A stretch of DNA of 64,000 nucleotides from Actinacidiphila yanglinensis (GTDB lineage: Bacteria > Actinomycetota > Actinomycetes > Streptomycetales > Streptomycetaceae), in NCBI RefSeq assembly GCF_900107965.1, contig NZ_FNVU01000002.1, positions 620,001 through 684,000 on the forward strand, read 5' to 3'. Made by a program: the position numbers and the translations under genes. Positions 8,457 through 15,943 of the stretch are shown here, in pieces. Position 1 is the first letter of the stretch, and every line of letters starts with the position of its first letter. Under the pieces are notes generated by a model. The model worked only from the letters and a program-made list of their open reading frames with translations, made no database searches and was not told the DNA's origin.

Positions 8457-8495
8457 TCTCAGCGCCAAATCCTGTACCGGAACTACTCGGCCCCG
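8457..8495 (-). repeat. Right terminal inverted repeat of Tn3-like element
   Basis: 39 bp, exact reverse complement of 4789-4827, followed by the duplicated target bases GTGCC (8496-8500). The methyltransferase stop codon is 60 bp further on. Confidence 0.9.
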
Positions 8496-8559
8496 GTGCC
8501 TGGCGGCCGGGTGTCGTGGGGGTGGTGTGCGGACGACCGGTGGCGGCGTCCGGACCCGG

Positions 8560-9399
8560 TCAGCCGGCGGCGGACCGTACCGCGGTGGTCGCCAGGGTGG
8601 TGGAGCGCATGGTGAAGTGGCCGCCCAGGGCGTCGATGGCCTGGCCCACCGCGCCCAGGATCTCGGCCAGTTGGTCGGGGCGGAGCCGGGTGAGGCCGCC
8701 GGTGGTGGGGAGCAGGTCCAGCCACCGGTCGCGGGTGTAGGACCGCTCCCAGTCGAACCGCCACTGCTCCGGCTCCTCGAACTGCCCGTTCTCCCGGAGC
8801 GTGTCGGCGATCGTCGCGTACCCCGCCTGGTAGACGTCCAGCGGGCGTCGCGCGGGCCGGCCGCTGAACGGCGAGTCCGGTGCCACCCGACGGAGAGCGG
8901 CGGCGAACGGCTCGGCCACCTCGGCGGGCGGCTCGAAGACGTGCCCGAAGATCGCCAGGCGCCCGTGCGGGCGCAGCACTTGGGCCGCTTTCGCGGCGCC
9001 GGCGACCGGGTCCACCCAGTGCCACGACTGCGCGGCGATCACCGCGTCGAACGACCGGCCGGCCGGTTCCCAGGTCTCGAAGGTCGCCGTCTCGACCCGC
9101 AAGCCGCGGGATCGGGCGAAGTCGGCCATGCGGACGTCGGGTTCGACACCGGTCACGGTGCAACCGGCGGTCTGGAACTGGCGGGCCGCGATGCCCGTCC
9201 CGCAGCCGACGTCGAGCACGTCGAGGGGGTGCGGGGTGCCCGGCGGCGGGCTTCCGGCGAGGACCCGCGCCACCAGGTCGTCGGGGTAGGGCGGTCGGGC
9301 CCGGTCGTAGCGCTGGGCATCGGTGCCGAAGGACTCGGCCGTCTGCCGGGCCTCATGGAGTGGCGGCGGCGCGGGCCGCTCCGGCGGTAAAGTGGGCAT
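8560..9399 (-). CDS. Class I SAM-dependent methyltransferase
   Basis: 279 residues of the Methyltransf_11/25 type. Motif I is LDVLDVGCGTGIAA (about residues 59-72), the acidic motif II is VTGVEPD, and the post-I region FDAVIAAQSWHWVDP is typical of UbiE/trans-aconitate methyltransferase-like enzymes. LRPHGRLAIFGHVFEPP follows as motif III. The product is soluble and cytoplasmic; the substrate cannot be predicted. It is divergent from a TetR regulator, and two 18-bp operator-like palindromes overlap the gap and its own ATG. It is therefore very probably repressed by that regulator, a common arrangement for resistance or detoxification genes. Confidence 0.85.
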   Translation of the reverse strand: MPTLPPERPAPPPLHEARQTAESFGTDAQRYDRARPPYPDDLVARVLAGSPPPGTPHPLDVLDVGCGTGIAARQFQTAGCTVTGVEPDVRMADFARSRGLRVETATFETWEPAGRSFDAVIAAQSWHWVDPVAGAAKAAQVLRPHGRLAIFGHVFEPPAEVAEPFAAALRRVAPDSPFSGRPARRPLDVYQAGYATIADTLRENGQFEEPEQWRFDWERSYTRDRWLDLLPTTGGLTRLRPDQLAEILGAVGQAIDALGGHFTMRSTTLATTAVRSAAG

Positions 9400-9428
9400 G
9401 CGTTCACTCTAGTGGGCGGGTGCCCACT
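9391..9428. promoter_or_regulatory. Twin TetR operator-like palindromes
   Basis: Two 18-bp sites begin with AGTGGGC and end with CACT: 9391-9408 (AGTGGGCATGCGTTCACT, imperfect) and 9411-9428 (AGTGGGCGGGTGCCCACT, a perfect 7-bp inverted repeat). They are two bases apart and lie between the divergent methyltransferase and TetR genes. The first covers the methyltransferase start codon. Confidence 0.65.
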
Positions 9429-9470
9429 TTCCAACGGATGCCAGGGATCCCACGACGGGAGGATCGGTAC

Positions 9471-10076
9471 GTGCCGACCGGGGTACACCTGCGCGACGCG
9501 CGGCAGCAGCTGTTCGACGCGGCCGAGCGCGTGCTCCTGCGGGACGGCCCCAACGGGCTGACCAGCCGGGCCGTCACCGACGAGGCGTCCTGCGCCAAAG
9601 GCGTCCTGCACCGGCACTTCGCCGACTTCGACGCGTTCCTCGCCGAGCTCGTGCAGGACCGGGCCGCGCAACTCGCGGTACAGGCAGAGGCGTTGGGGGA
9701 GTGCGTCGGCACGGGCACCCTGGCCGGCAACCTCACCGGCGCGCTGACCACCCTGTTCGGCCCGGTGCCGGTCGCGATCATCCCGCTCATCACGTTCCGG
9801 GACGAGCTGCGCGCGCGGTTGCGGCGGGCGAGGCCCGGAGGCGGCATCGCCATCCTCACCGAGCTCACGGCCGCGGTCTCCGGCTACCTGGCCGAGGAGC
9901 GTGCCGCGGGCCGTATCGCGGCCGAGGCCGACATCGACTCCCTCACCCTCTCCCTGGTGGGCGGCGGGCACCTCCTCTTCGCGGACCGCGACGCCGGGCC
10001 TCCGTCTCCGACGACGGTCCGCCGGATGGTGACCGCGGCGCTCGCCGACGTCGTGCGGGAGGACGGCGAACTCTAG
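9471..10076 (+). CDS. TetR-family transcriptional regulator
   Basis: About 201 residues from GTG 9471, preceded by GGGAGGA at 7 bases. The N-terminal HTH (LFDAAERVLLRDGPNGLTSR..VTDEASCAKGVLHRHFADFDAFLAE, residues about 11-55) is typical TetR. The C-terminal ligand domain (ITFRDELRARLRRA.., AAVSGYLAEERAAGRI) has no feature that identifies its effector. It probably represses the divergent methyltransferase and itself through the twin palindromes at 9391-9428. A longer frame starting at ATG 9438 would overlap no operator, but its Shine-Dalgarno site is poor. Its stop overlaps the end of the convergent DUF397 gene by 4 bp. Confidence 0.85.
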   Translation: MPTGVHLRDARQQLFDAAERVLLRDGPNGLTSRAVTDEASCAKGVLHRHFADFDAFLAELVQDRAAQLAVQAEALGECVGTGTLAGNLTGALTTLFGPVPVAIIPLITFRDELRARLRRARPGGGIAILTELTAAVSGYLAEERAAGRIAAEADIDSLTLSLVGGGHLLFADRDAGPPSPTTVRRMVTAALADVVREDGEL

Positions 10077-10300
10077 GACAGCTCGCCGTTCTTGAGGGCA
10101 GTGAGGAAGGCGGTCCAGGCCGGGGCGTCGAAGAGGAGGGCCGGGCCGTGGGGGTCCTTGGAGTCGCGTACGGGGACGCCGGTGGGGTGGTGGTCGATGA
10201 TCTCGACGCAGCTTCCGCCGTCGCCGTTGCTGTAGGTGGACTTGCGCCAGCCGGTCAGGGCGGAGGCGTCCGGGATGGTGTGGTGGGCCATGCTGTCCAT
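10073..10300 (-). CDS. DUF397 protein, copy 1
   Basis: 75 residues with the DUF397 signature GWRKSTYSNGDGGSCVEI followed by VPVRDSKDPHGPALLF and AWTAFLTALKNGEL. DUF397 proteins in streptomycetes are small partners of DUF5753-type XRE regulators (BldB/WhiJ/AbaA-like systems). The start ATG at 10300 has GGAGGACC directly upstream. It is almost identical to the copy at 10989-11216, but no XRE partner is adjacent to this one. This makes it an orphan antitoxin- or adaptor-like copy, probably produced by duplication. Confidence 0.88.
   Translation of the reverse strand: MDSMAHHTIPDASALTGWRKSTYSNGDGGSCVEIIDHHPTGVPVRDSKDPHGPALLFDAPAWTAFLTALKNGELS
10086..10258 (+). repeat. Direct repeat covering DUF397 coding region (copy 1)
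   Basis: 173 bp matching 11002-11174 in the same orientation with, by my reading, four mismatches. The period between the copies is 916 bp and includes the HAD gene. Confidence 0.85.
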
Positions 10301-10335
10301 GGTCCTCCGACCGTCAATGCTGCGAGGGTGAGCGG

Positions 10336-10980
10336 ATGATGACGGGAGCGGGCCCTGCTGCTGTTCTGTTCGACGTGGACGGTGTGTTGATCGACTCCGG
10401 GGCCGCCCACAACCGGGTGTGGTCCGCCTGGGCGGGACTCCGGCGACTGGATCCGGCGTACGTACGGCAGGCCGCCCAAGGTCGGCGTCGCCTAGACACG
10501 CTCCGTCTGGTGGCCCCCGATCTTGACATCGCGGAGGAACACCGCGCCCTGGACGAGCTGATGGCCGCCGAGGAAGTGCACCTGCGCGCTTACCCGGACG
10601 CCGCCCGTGTGCTGGGCGCTTTGCGGACCCGCTGGGCGGTCGTGACCTCCAGCCGACGCGAGGCGACCCGTCCGCGCATGGAACGACTCGGACTCCCCGT
10701 ACCGGAGGTGCGGATCTGCGCCGAGGACGTCCCGTACGGCAAACCCGCACCGGACGGCTACCTCGCTGCGGCCGCACGACTCGGCGCCGACCCGCGGCAC
10801 TGCACGGTGATCGAGGACTCGCCGGCGGGCATCCGCGCCGGCCGCGACGCCGGCTGCACCGTCCATGCCGTGACCACCACGCACACGAAGGACCAGCTCG
10901 CGGAGGCCGATGCGTGCTTCTCGACGTTGGAGCGGGCTGTGCGTGCGGTGGAGGGTGTGCTGTGGGAGATGCCGGGGTGA
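10336..10980 (+). CDS. HAD-superfamily hydrolase (phosphoglycolate phosphatase-like)
   Basis: 214 residues. Motif I AVLFDVDGVLIDS (nucleophile and acid Asp, residues about 9-21), motif II VVTSS (about 96), motif III Lys in YGKPAPDGYL and motif IV VIEDSPAGIRAG are all present. The helical cap between motifs I and II is of subclass IA. The enzyme hydrolyses a small phosphate ester; similar proteins act on sugar phosphates or phosphoglycolate. It lies alone on the plus strand between two nearly identical DUF397 genes on the opposite strand, so it forms part of a duplicated-flank module. No regulator site is evident. Confidence 0.88.
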   Translation: MMTGAGPAAVLFDVDGVLIDSGAAHNRVWSAWAGLRRLDPAYVRQAAQGRRRLDTLRLVAPDLDIAEEHRALDELMAAEEVHLRAYPDAARVLGALRTRWAVVTSSRREATRPRMERLGLPVPEVRICAEDVPYGKPAPDGYLAAAARLGADPRHCTVIEDSPAGIRAGRDAGCTVHAVTTTHTKDQLAEADACFSTLERAVRAVEGVLWEMPG

Positions 10981-10988
10981 GGTGAACG

Positions 10989-11216
10989 CTAGGCGAGTTC
11001 ACCGTTCTTGAGGGCGGTGAGGAAGGCGGTCCAGGCGGGGGCGTCGAAGAGGAGGGCCGGGCCGTGGGGGTCTTTGGAGTCGCGTACGGGGACGCCGGTG
11101 GGGTGGTGGTCGATGATCTCGACGCAGCTTCCGCCTTCGCCGTTGCTGTAGGTGGACTTGCGCCAGCCGGTCAGTCTGGACGCATCAGCGATCGAGTGCT
11201 TTGTCATGGTGTCCAT
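10989..11216 (-). CDS. DUF397 protein, copy 2
   Basis: 75 residues, differing from copy 1 mainly in the first 15 positions (MDTMTKHSIADASRLTGWRK) and in one Asp/Glu and one Ser/Ala change. The gene overlaps the 3' end of the DUF5753-type XRE gene by about 30 bp and is translated from the same strand, the usual regulator-partner pairing. ATG at 11216 or 11207 could serve as start. In the family the pair controls development or antibiotic production; here the target is not known. Confidence 0.88.
   Translation of the reverse strand: MDTMTKHSIADASRLTGWRKSTYSNGEGGSCVEIIDHHPTGVPVRDSKDPHGPALLFDAPAWTAFLTALKNGELA
11002..11174 (+). repeat. Direct repeat covering DUF397 coding region (copy 2)
   Basis: Second copy of the 173-bp repeat at 10086-10258. 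Similarity ends sharply at the 5' coding end of both genes (after the codons for LTGWRK on the coding strand). Confidence 0.85.
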
Positions 11217-11994
11217 AGTCCTTAGCCGTCGCTACCAGGAGAGCGATGGACTCCCGCATGGGGATCGCATCGCCCAGAGCCAGATCGTAGCGACCTTGCA
11301 GTGCCTGGACGACGGTCGGGGAATCGTGGACCTTCCCGATGGACGCTCCTTCGCTGTAGGCGGCGGGTGGCTGGTCCTCGAACCACATCAGGGTCAACAT
11401 GCCTGCCAGAATCGGTTGGTATCCGACTCCGAAGGGCAGGACGTGCAGGCGGACGCGTCGACGCTCCGCCAAGTCGGCAAGGTGCATGAGCTGTTCAGCC
11501 ATGACCTCCGGGCTGCCGATGACTCGCCGCAGAACCGACTCGTCCAGTACGGCCCATACGGCAGGGCTCGACGGGTGGTTCAGGATCTCAGCCCGCTGTC
11601 GCCTGGTGACGATGAAACGGTCGCGCTCCTCTTCGGTGCGGGCGGGGTACCACGTGTCGAACACCGCCCGCGCGTACGCCTCCGTCTGGAGGATGCCGGG
11701 TACGAAGGTCAGGGCGAACTCGCGGATCTCCGTCGCCTGTTGTTCGAGCTGCCGGGCCGCCTCGAAGTAGTCGGCGACGGCCACGTCCCGCTCCGGCAGG
11801 AAACTGCTCAGCACGTCGCCGGTGTTGAGCGCCTTGTCCAGTCGCTTGGCGTCGTCCGGGGACGGCAGGCGGCGGCCCGCCTCGATGTGCGCGATGTGCG
11901 AGCGGGTCATCACGGCGGCCTGGGCCAGCTCTTCCTGGGTGAGCCCCGCTGCGAGACGCCGCGCCTTGAGCCAGTGGCCATAGGTATTACTCAC
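11185..11994 (-). CDS. XRE-family regulator with DUF5753 domain
   Basis: 269 residues from the GTG at 11994, chosen because GAGGAG lies 8 bases upstream; another GTG sits 9 bp earlier. The N-terminal HTH (LKARRLAAGLTQEELAQAAV..RSHIAHIEAGRRLPS) is XRE-type. The remainder (FVPGILQTEAYARAVF, RRQRAEILNHPS, VLPFGVGYQPILAGMLTLM, EGASIGKVHD) is the DUF5753 domain. These proteins work with the small DUF397 partner encoded next, which overlaps its end. They are abundant in Streptomyces and modulate differentiation and secondary metabolism. Confidence 0.9.
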   Translation of the reverse strand: MSNTYGHWLKARRLAAGLTQEELAQAAVMTRSHIAHIEAGRRLPSPDDAKRLDKALNTGDVLSSFLPERDVAVADYFEAARQLEQQATEIREFALTFVPGILQTEAYARAVFDTWYPARTEEERDRFIVTRRQRAEILNHPSSPAVWAVLDESVLRRVIGSPEVMAEQLMHLADLAERRRVRLHVLPFGVGYQPILAGMLTLMWFEDQPPAAYSEGASIGKVHDSPTVVQALQGRYDLALGDAIPMRESIALLVATAKDYGHHDKALDR

Positions 11995-12122
11995 GGTCAA
12001 CACTCCTCGGACAAAAGGGGTTTCATCTGCCCTGTGCGATGAGCGTAGCGTGAGCGATGCCTCTGTGTATGCGGATCGTTACGGATCGACCCTGTTCGCT
12101 TCCGATCGTCCGGCGCACGAAA

Positions 12123-12162
12123 ACGGTCGGCGGCGGCTCCTTTCGTTGCCACCGCCGACCGT
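12123..12162. terminator. Terminator-like hairpin after nuclease gene
   Basis: 11-bp inverted repeat (ACGGTCGGCGG / CCGCCGACCGT) with an 18-base loop. It lies 25 bp past the ExeM-type nuclease stop, on the side from which its minus-strand transcript exits. Confidence 0.65.
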
Positions 12163-12186
12163 CAACGGGTCAGTGCCGAGAGCGTG

Positions 12187-14721
12187 TCACGGCTTGAGCC
12201 GGATGACCTGCGGGTCGTGGTCGCTGGTCTGGTTCGCGAACTCGGAGTTGATGTGGACCACGTCGTAGTCCACGTGCTTGTCGAGGTTCGGGCTGACCAG
12301 GATGTGGTCGAGTACCTGGGAGTTGCCCTCGTAGACGTAGGAGTAGCGCTCCACGACCGGGAGGGTGTTGACGAGGTCGGTCAGCGTCTTGCCGTTGTCG
12401 GTGAGGGAGGTCACCGCGGGCGAGAACTGGTAGTCGTTGAGGTCGCCGAGAACGACGACCTCGGCCTTCGGGTCGGCGGTCTCGAGCTGCTGCACGAAGT
12501 CGTGCTCGATGATCGCCTGCCGCACCCGCTGCACCTCCGAGCTGCGCACGGGAGGCTGGAAGCGGCTGTCGATGCCCTGGTCGCCGCCCTTGCTGTCGAA
12601 GTGGTTCGCGATGACGAACAGCTTCTTGCCGCGGAAGGTGAACTCGCCCGCCAGCGGCTTGCGGCTGTCGGTCCACGCCGTGTCGTTCGGCGCGATCCGG
12701 CCGGGGGAGGCGGTGAGTTCGGTCGAGTTGCCGGTGCCGGTGATGCCGACCGCGGTGGTCGAGTCGCCACCGGCGTGGTCGGTGAAGCCGACCCGGTCGG
12801 GGTTGAAGAGGAAGGCCTGGCGGATGTTGCCGCCGGGCTCGCCGCCGTCCTTGTCGTTGACCGGGTCGATCTCGCGCCACTGGTAGTGCGGGCCGCCTGC
12901 CGCGACGATGGCGGCGGTGAGCTTCGTCAGCGTCTGGTCGGCGGCGACCACGCCGTCGTCCTTGGCGCCGTCGTTGTCCTGGATCTCCTCCAGCGCGACG
13001 ACGTCCGGCGAACGCAGGTTGGTGACCAGGCCCTTGGCCAGCGCGTCGAACTTCGACTGCGGGTTGTCGGGCGCGAGGTTCTCCACGTTGTACGTGGCGA
13101 TGGTGGCCTGGTCCGACTTCGCCTTCGCGGTGACCTCGGGGGTGATGCCGCCGCTCTTGACGGTGCCGAGGGTGCGGGCCTGGATCGCGTAGGTGCCGCC
13201 GAACTGGTTGTAGTCCAGCGGGCCGGCGGTGGTGCCGTTCAGCGTGTCGCCGACGTTCGCCGTCGGGAAGGCCGAGGTGGAGGTCGGGATGAGCGACTGG
13301 ACCATCAGGCGGCCGGAGTTGGGGCCGTCGTAGCCCTCGTAGAGGGTGCCGCCGCGCTTGGTCGGGTTCTCCTTCGGCTTCACCGTGACCCACAGCTCGG
13401 AGTACGGGTCGGTGGCGCCGACCACCCGGCTGCTGCCGATCTGGACGTTCATCCCTTCGAGGGAAGCGTACAAATCGAGCGCGTATTCGGACGGGCGCAG
13501 GGGCAGGTTCTCGATGGAGCCGCCGCCCGCGCTGGGCACGAAGGAGTCGGGGACCTTCGTGTCATCGAGGACGACGGGGGCGGGCAGCGCGTTGCCGCTG
13601 GAGATCTTGGTCACCGCGGGCTTGGTGATCTCCGTGACCGCCTGCACCCCCGTGTCGGCTCCACCCGGGTAGTAGTCCGAGACCGTGCCGTCGACGGAGA
13701 CGCTGTCGCCGACCGAGACCGTGGGAGAGGAGCTGGTGTAGACGAAGATTCCCTCGCTGGTGCGCGGGTCGTTGTCGGGGTGCGGGTCCTGGAACCAGAA
13801 ACCCTGCGACGAGCCGTAGGCGCGCACTCCGGTGACGATGCCGGTCGCGCCGGTCACCGCCTTGCCCTCGTACGGCGACACCCGGGTGTCCCCCTGGATG
13901 TCGTGGATCTTCACCGCGGCCGGCGGTGAGGTGGGGGGCGGCGTGGTGGGCGGAGTGGTCGGCGGCGAGGTCGGACCGCCGCCGGTGCCCGCGGAGTTCT
14001 GCGGGGTCGGGTCGCCCGCGGTGAAGTCGGCGGCGTTGTCGTCGGTGTCGGTCAGCGCGGTCCCGCGCGCCACCGACTCGGTGTTGCTCGCGCCGGCCGC
14101 CGGACCACTGCCCTCGTGCACCACGGCCGTGCCGTAGCCGACCAGGTCCTTGACCCGGGAGTCCGCCGCGCAGTCCGCCGCCGTCACGCAGGTCAGCGGG
14201 TCCGCACCCTGCACGAGTGCGATGGTGCCGGACGTGCCCGACATCGCGATGGTCCCGCTCGCGTCCGGCGTCGGCAGCGCGGTGCTGCCGCCGGTGCCCG
14301 CGGCCTCGCCGACCAGGTAGCGGCCGCCCGCCGCCAGCGATCCGGTCAGCGGGGTGGCCTGCCACTTCGAGCTGGCGGTCGGCGCGCCCGGCAGGTACTG
14401 GACGCTGTAGGCACCCAGGTCCAGCGCCGAGTTGCCGGCGTTGGCCAGCTCGACGAAGTCGTTGGTGTACGTGGCACCGGAGTTGCCCCCGCCGCCGTAC
14501 ACCTCGGCGACCACCGCGTCGGCGGACGGCGAGGCGAACGCTGAGTGGACGCCGATGCCCGCCAGGACGACGGCGCCGGCTATGCCGAACGGCAGGACCC
14601 GCTTGCGCAACCGGGCGGAGTGTGGCGTGCCGGTCGCGGACGTGGCCTGCGCGGGCTGCGACGGCTGCCCGGACGTACCGGGTCTCGCGGGGGGCGAGGC
14701 GGCCCCAGAGGAGTGCGACAC
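12187..14721 (-). CDS. ExeM/NucH-type secreted endonuclease with lamin-tail domain
   Basis: 844 residues. An N-terminal charged region and hydrophobic segment (VLPFGIAGAVVLAGIGVHSAFA, about 43-64) give export. Residues about 65-185 form a lamin-tail domain (VVAEVYGGGGNSG, DFVELAN). A Thr/Pro linker follows (about 255-275), then an OB-fold-like region. From about 540 there is an endonuclease/exonuclease/phosphatase domain: TYNVENL, VVALEEIQDNDG, ANHFDSKGGDQG, VVVLGDLNDYQFSP and a final TSDHDPQV. The metal and catalytic residues N, E, D-N and D-H are all present, so it should cleave extracellular DNA. The GTG at 14721 has AAGGAG 9 bases upstream. Roles in phosphate scavenging or biofilm DNA are known for the family. 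Confidence 0.9.
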   Translation of the reverse strand: MSHSSGAASPPARPGTSGQPSQPAQATSATGTPHSARLRKRVLPFGIAGAVVLAGIGVHSAFASPSADAVVAEVYGGGGNSGATYTNDFVELANAGNSALDLGAYSVQYLPGAPTASSKWQATPLTGSLAAGGRYLVGEAAGTGGSTALPTPDASGTIAMSGTSGTIALVQGADPLTCVTAADCAADSRVKDLVGYGTAVVHEGSGPAAGASNTESVARGTALTDTDDNAADFTAGDPTPQNSAGTGGGPTSPPTTPPTTPPPTSPPAAVKIHDIQGDTRVSPYEGKAVTGATGIVTGVRAYGSSQGFWFQDPHPDNDPRTSEGIFVYTSSSPTVSVGDSVSVDGTVSDYYPGGADTGVQAVTEITKPAVTKISSGNALPAPVVLDDTKVPDSFVPSAGGGSIENLPLRPSEYALDLYASLEGMNVQIGSSRVVGATDPYSELWVTVKPKENPTKRGGTLYEGYDGPNSGRLMVQSLIPTSTSAFPTANVGDTLNGTTAGPLDYNQFGGTYAIQARTLGTVKSGGITPEVTAKAKSDQATIATYNVENLAPDNPQSKFDALAKGLVTNLRSPDVVALEEIQDNDGAKDDGVVAADQTLTKLTAAIVAAGGPHYQWREIDPVNDKDGGEPGGNIRQAFLFNPDRVGFTDHAGGDSTTAVGITGTGNSTELTASPGRIAPNDTAWTDSRKPLAGEFTFRGKKLFVIANHFDSKGGDQGIDSRFQPPVRSSEVQRVRQAIIEHDFVQQLETADPKAEVVVLGDLNDYQFSPAVTSLTDNGKTLTDLVNTLPVVERYSYVYEGNSQVLDHILVSPNLDKHVDYDVVHINSEFANQTSDHDPQVIRLKP

Positions 14722-14988
14722 CGGAGCGGATCTCCTTCGTGCGGTGGGTGACTGACGGTGTCACGGGCACGTCCGCTTCCCGTCGGGGAAGGAGGAGGCG
14801 CGCGCGACCGCGCTCAAGATACGCGCGTAGACCGGCCGCAGAAGGTACTTTGCGTTAATTCCCGGTGCTGATCGTCGTGTTCGGCGGCGGCTTGCGGGCG
14901 GCGGAGACGGCCCCGCCGGTCCGGCGGGGTGCACCGCGGGGGCAGCCGGGTGCCCGTGAGGCGGGCCGCGCCAGGGGTTCCTGCCGGG

Positions 14989-15660
14989 TCAGCCGGCGAC
15001 CGGACGGGCCGCGTTCTGCAGTCCGCGCAGCCCGGTGACGATCAGTTCGAGTCCGCGCCGGTAGTACAACTCGGCGCTCGCGCACATGGACAGGGCGTCC
15101 GCGGCGTTGACGACGTGCGGGTAGCGGCGCGGCGGGAGGGACTGCAAGTAGGCCCGCCGGCCGCGGAGTTCGGCGTCCTGCTCCTCGGCGGATCCGGCCG
15201 CGACCCCGGGTTCGCCTATCACCAGGGTGATCAGCGAGAAGAGCACGTGGCAGGCGCTGTCCGCCGCCTGCTGGACGTCCATCCCGGCGGCTTCGAGCTG
15301 GGTGAGGACGCGCTCGGTGAGGTCGAGGCCGGCCTCGCTCGCCACGATCCGGTTGATCAGCAGCACGGCGGCGTTCGGGTGCGGGCGCAGCGAGTCGAGC
15401 ACGCCGGACAGGAGGTCCTCCAACTGCTCGTGCCAGGGCCGGTCGTCCGCCTCCGGCACCTCGACCTCGTCGAGCAGGCGCTCGGCGATGGCGTCGAGCA
15501 GGCCGTCCTTGTCCGGGAAGTGCCGGTAGAGGGCCATGGGCGTCACGTCGTGCTGCTGCGCGACCCGGCGGATGGTGACGGCCTCCAGACCTTCCGCGTC
15601 GATCACGCCCAGGGCTGTCGCGACCAGCTCGTCCCGGTTGAGGCGCTTGTGCGCGGCCAT
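14989..15660 (-). CDS. TetR-family regulator of the adjacent MFS pump
   Basis: 223 residues. The HTH (ATALGVIDAEGLEAVTIRR..AQQHDVTPMALYRHFPDKDGLLDAIAE, residues 14-58) and the C-terminal TetR_C-type domain (ASEAGLDLTERVLTQLEAAG, YYRRGLELIVTGLRGL) are clear. It is divergent from an MFS exporter with a 283-bp gap holding three related operator-like sites. That is the standard layout for a drug-responsive repressor that also represses itself. Ligand identity cannot be inferred. Confidence 0.88.
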   Translation of the reverse strand: MAAHKRLNRDELVATALGVIDAEGLEAVTIRRVAQQHDVTPMALYRHFPDKDGLLDAIAERLLDEVEVPEADDRPWHEQLEDLLSGVLDSLRPHPNAAVLLINRIVASEAGLDLTERVLTQLEAAGMDVQQAADSACHVLFSLITLVIGEPGVAAGSAEEQDAELRGRRAYLQSLPPRRYPHVVNAADALSMCASAELYYRRGLELIVTGLRGLQNAARPVAG

Positions 15661-15687
15661 GTCTCCGCCTTCCGATCAGCTCGGTCG

Positions 15688-15836
15688 TGTACATCGTACG
15701 CAGCGTGCGCGCACGTCGAGCCCGGTCGGCGGTGCCGCCGGTCCTCCCCCCTGGTTTCCCGGCGACCCGCTCCGGGTCGCCGGTATACGTTGTACACATC
15801 TCATGTATGGTGACTCCGTAAGCATACGCCGTACAC
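15688..15836. promoter_or_regulatory. Three operator-like 15-bp sites in TetR/MFS divergent region
   Basis: Sites related by GYATACGYYGTACAC: 15783-15797 (GTATACGTTGTACAC), 15822-15836 (GCATACGCCGTACAC), and an inverted, more divergent copy at 15688-15702 (GTGTACATCGTACGC). Each is an imperfect inverted repeat, suitable for a TetR dimer. The inverted copy is closest to the tetR start and the other two to the MFS gene. Confidence 0.65.
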
Positions 15837-15943
15837 AACGGCGATGCCCACCGGATCCGGCCTGTCCCGATCCGGAGCACCGGCGACCGATCGCCCGATC
15901 GCCGGCCACCAGTCACCAGTCACCAGCTATCTGCGGAGACACC

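Larger units (their letters stand above)
4789..8495. mobile_element. Degenerate Tn3-family-like transposon with cargo
   Basis: A 3,707-bp segment bounded by perfect 39-bp inverted repeats (4789-4827 and 8457-8495). The outer ends read CGGGGCCGAGTAG, matching the GGGG start and about 38-bp length of Tn3-family ends. Directly outside are 5-bp direct repeats GTGCC (4784-4788 and 8496-8500), the size Tn3 elements create. Inside are a truncated serine resolvase and a fragment of a Tn3-type transposase, which tie the ends to this family. The transposase is far too short to work, so the copy must have been moved in trans or has decayed since insertion. The remaining content is cargo: an unknown protein, a broken small gene, an HD hydrolase with an internal stop, a DUF6193 protein and another unknown protein. 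It landed between the GH16 upstream region and a methyltransferase gene without breaking either. Confidence 0.85.

Noticed and set aside
8560-12003. Extending the mobile element rightwards over methyltransferase and DUF397 genes
   Set aside because: The inverted repeats and target duplication fix the right end at 8495; the later DUF397 repeats are a separate duplication.
14722-14988. tRNA or small RNA between the nuclease and TetR genes
   Set aside because: No cloverleaf or convincing structured RNA; the sequence is ordinary upstream and downstream DNA.
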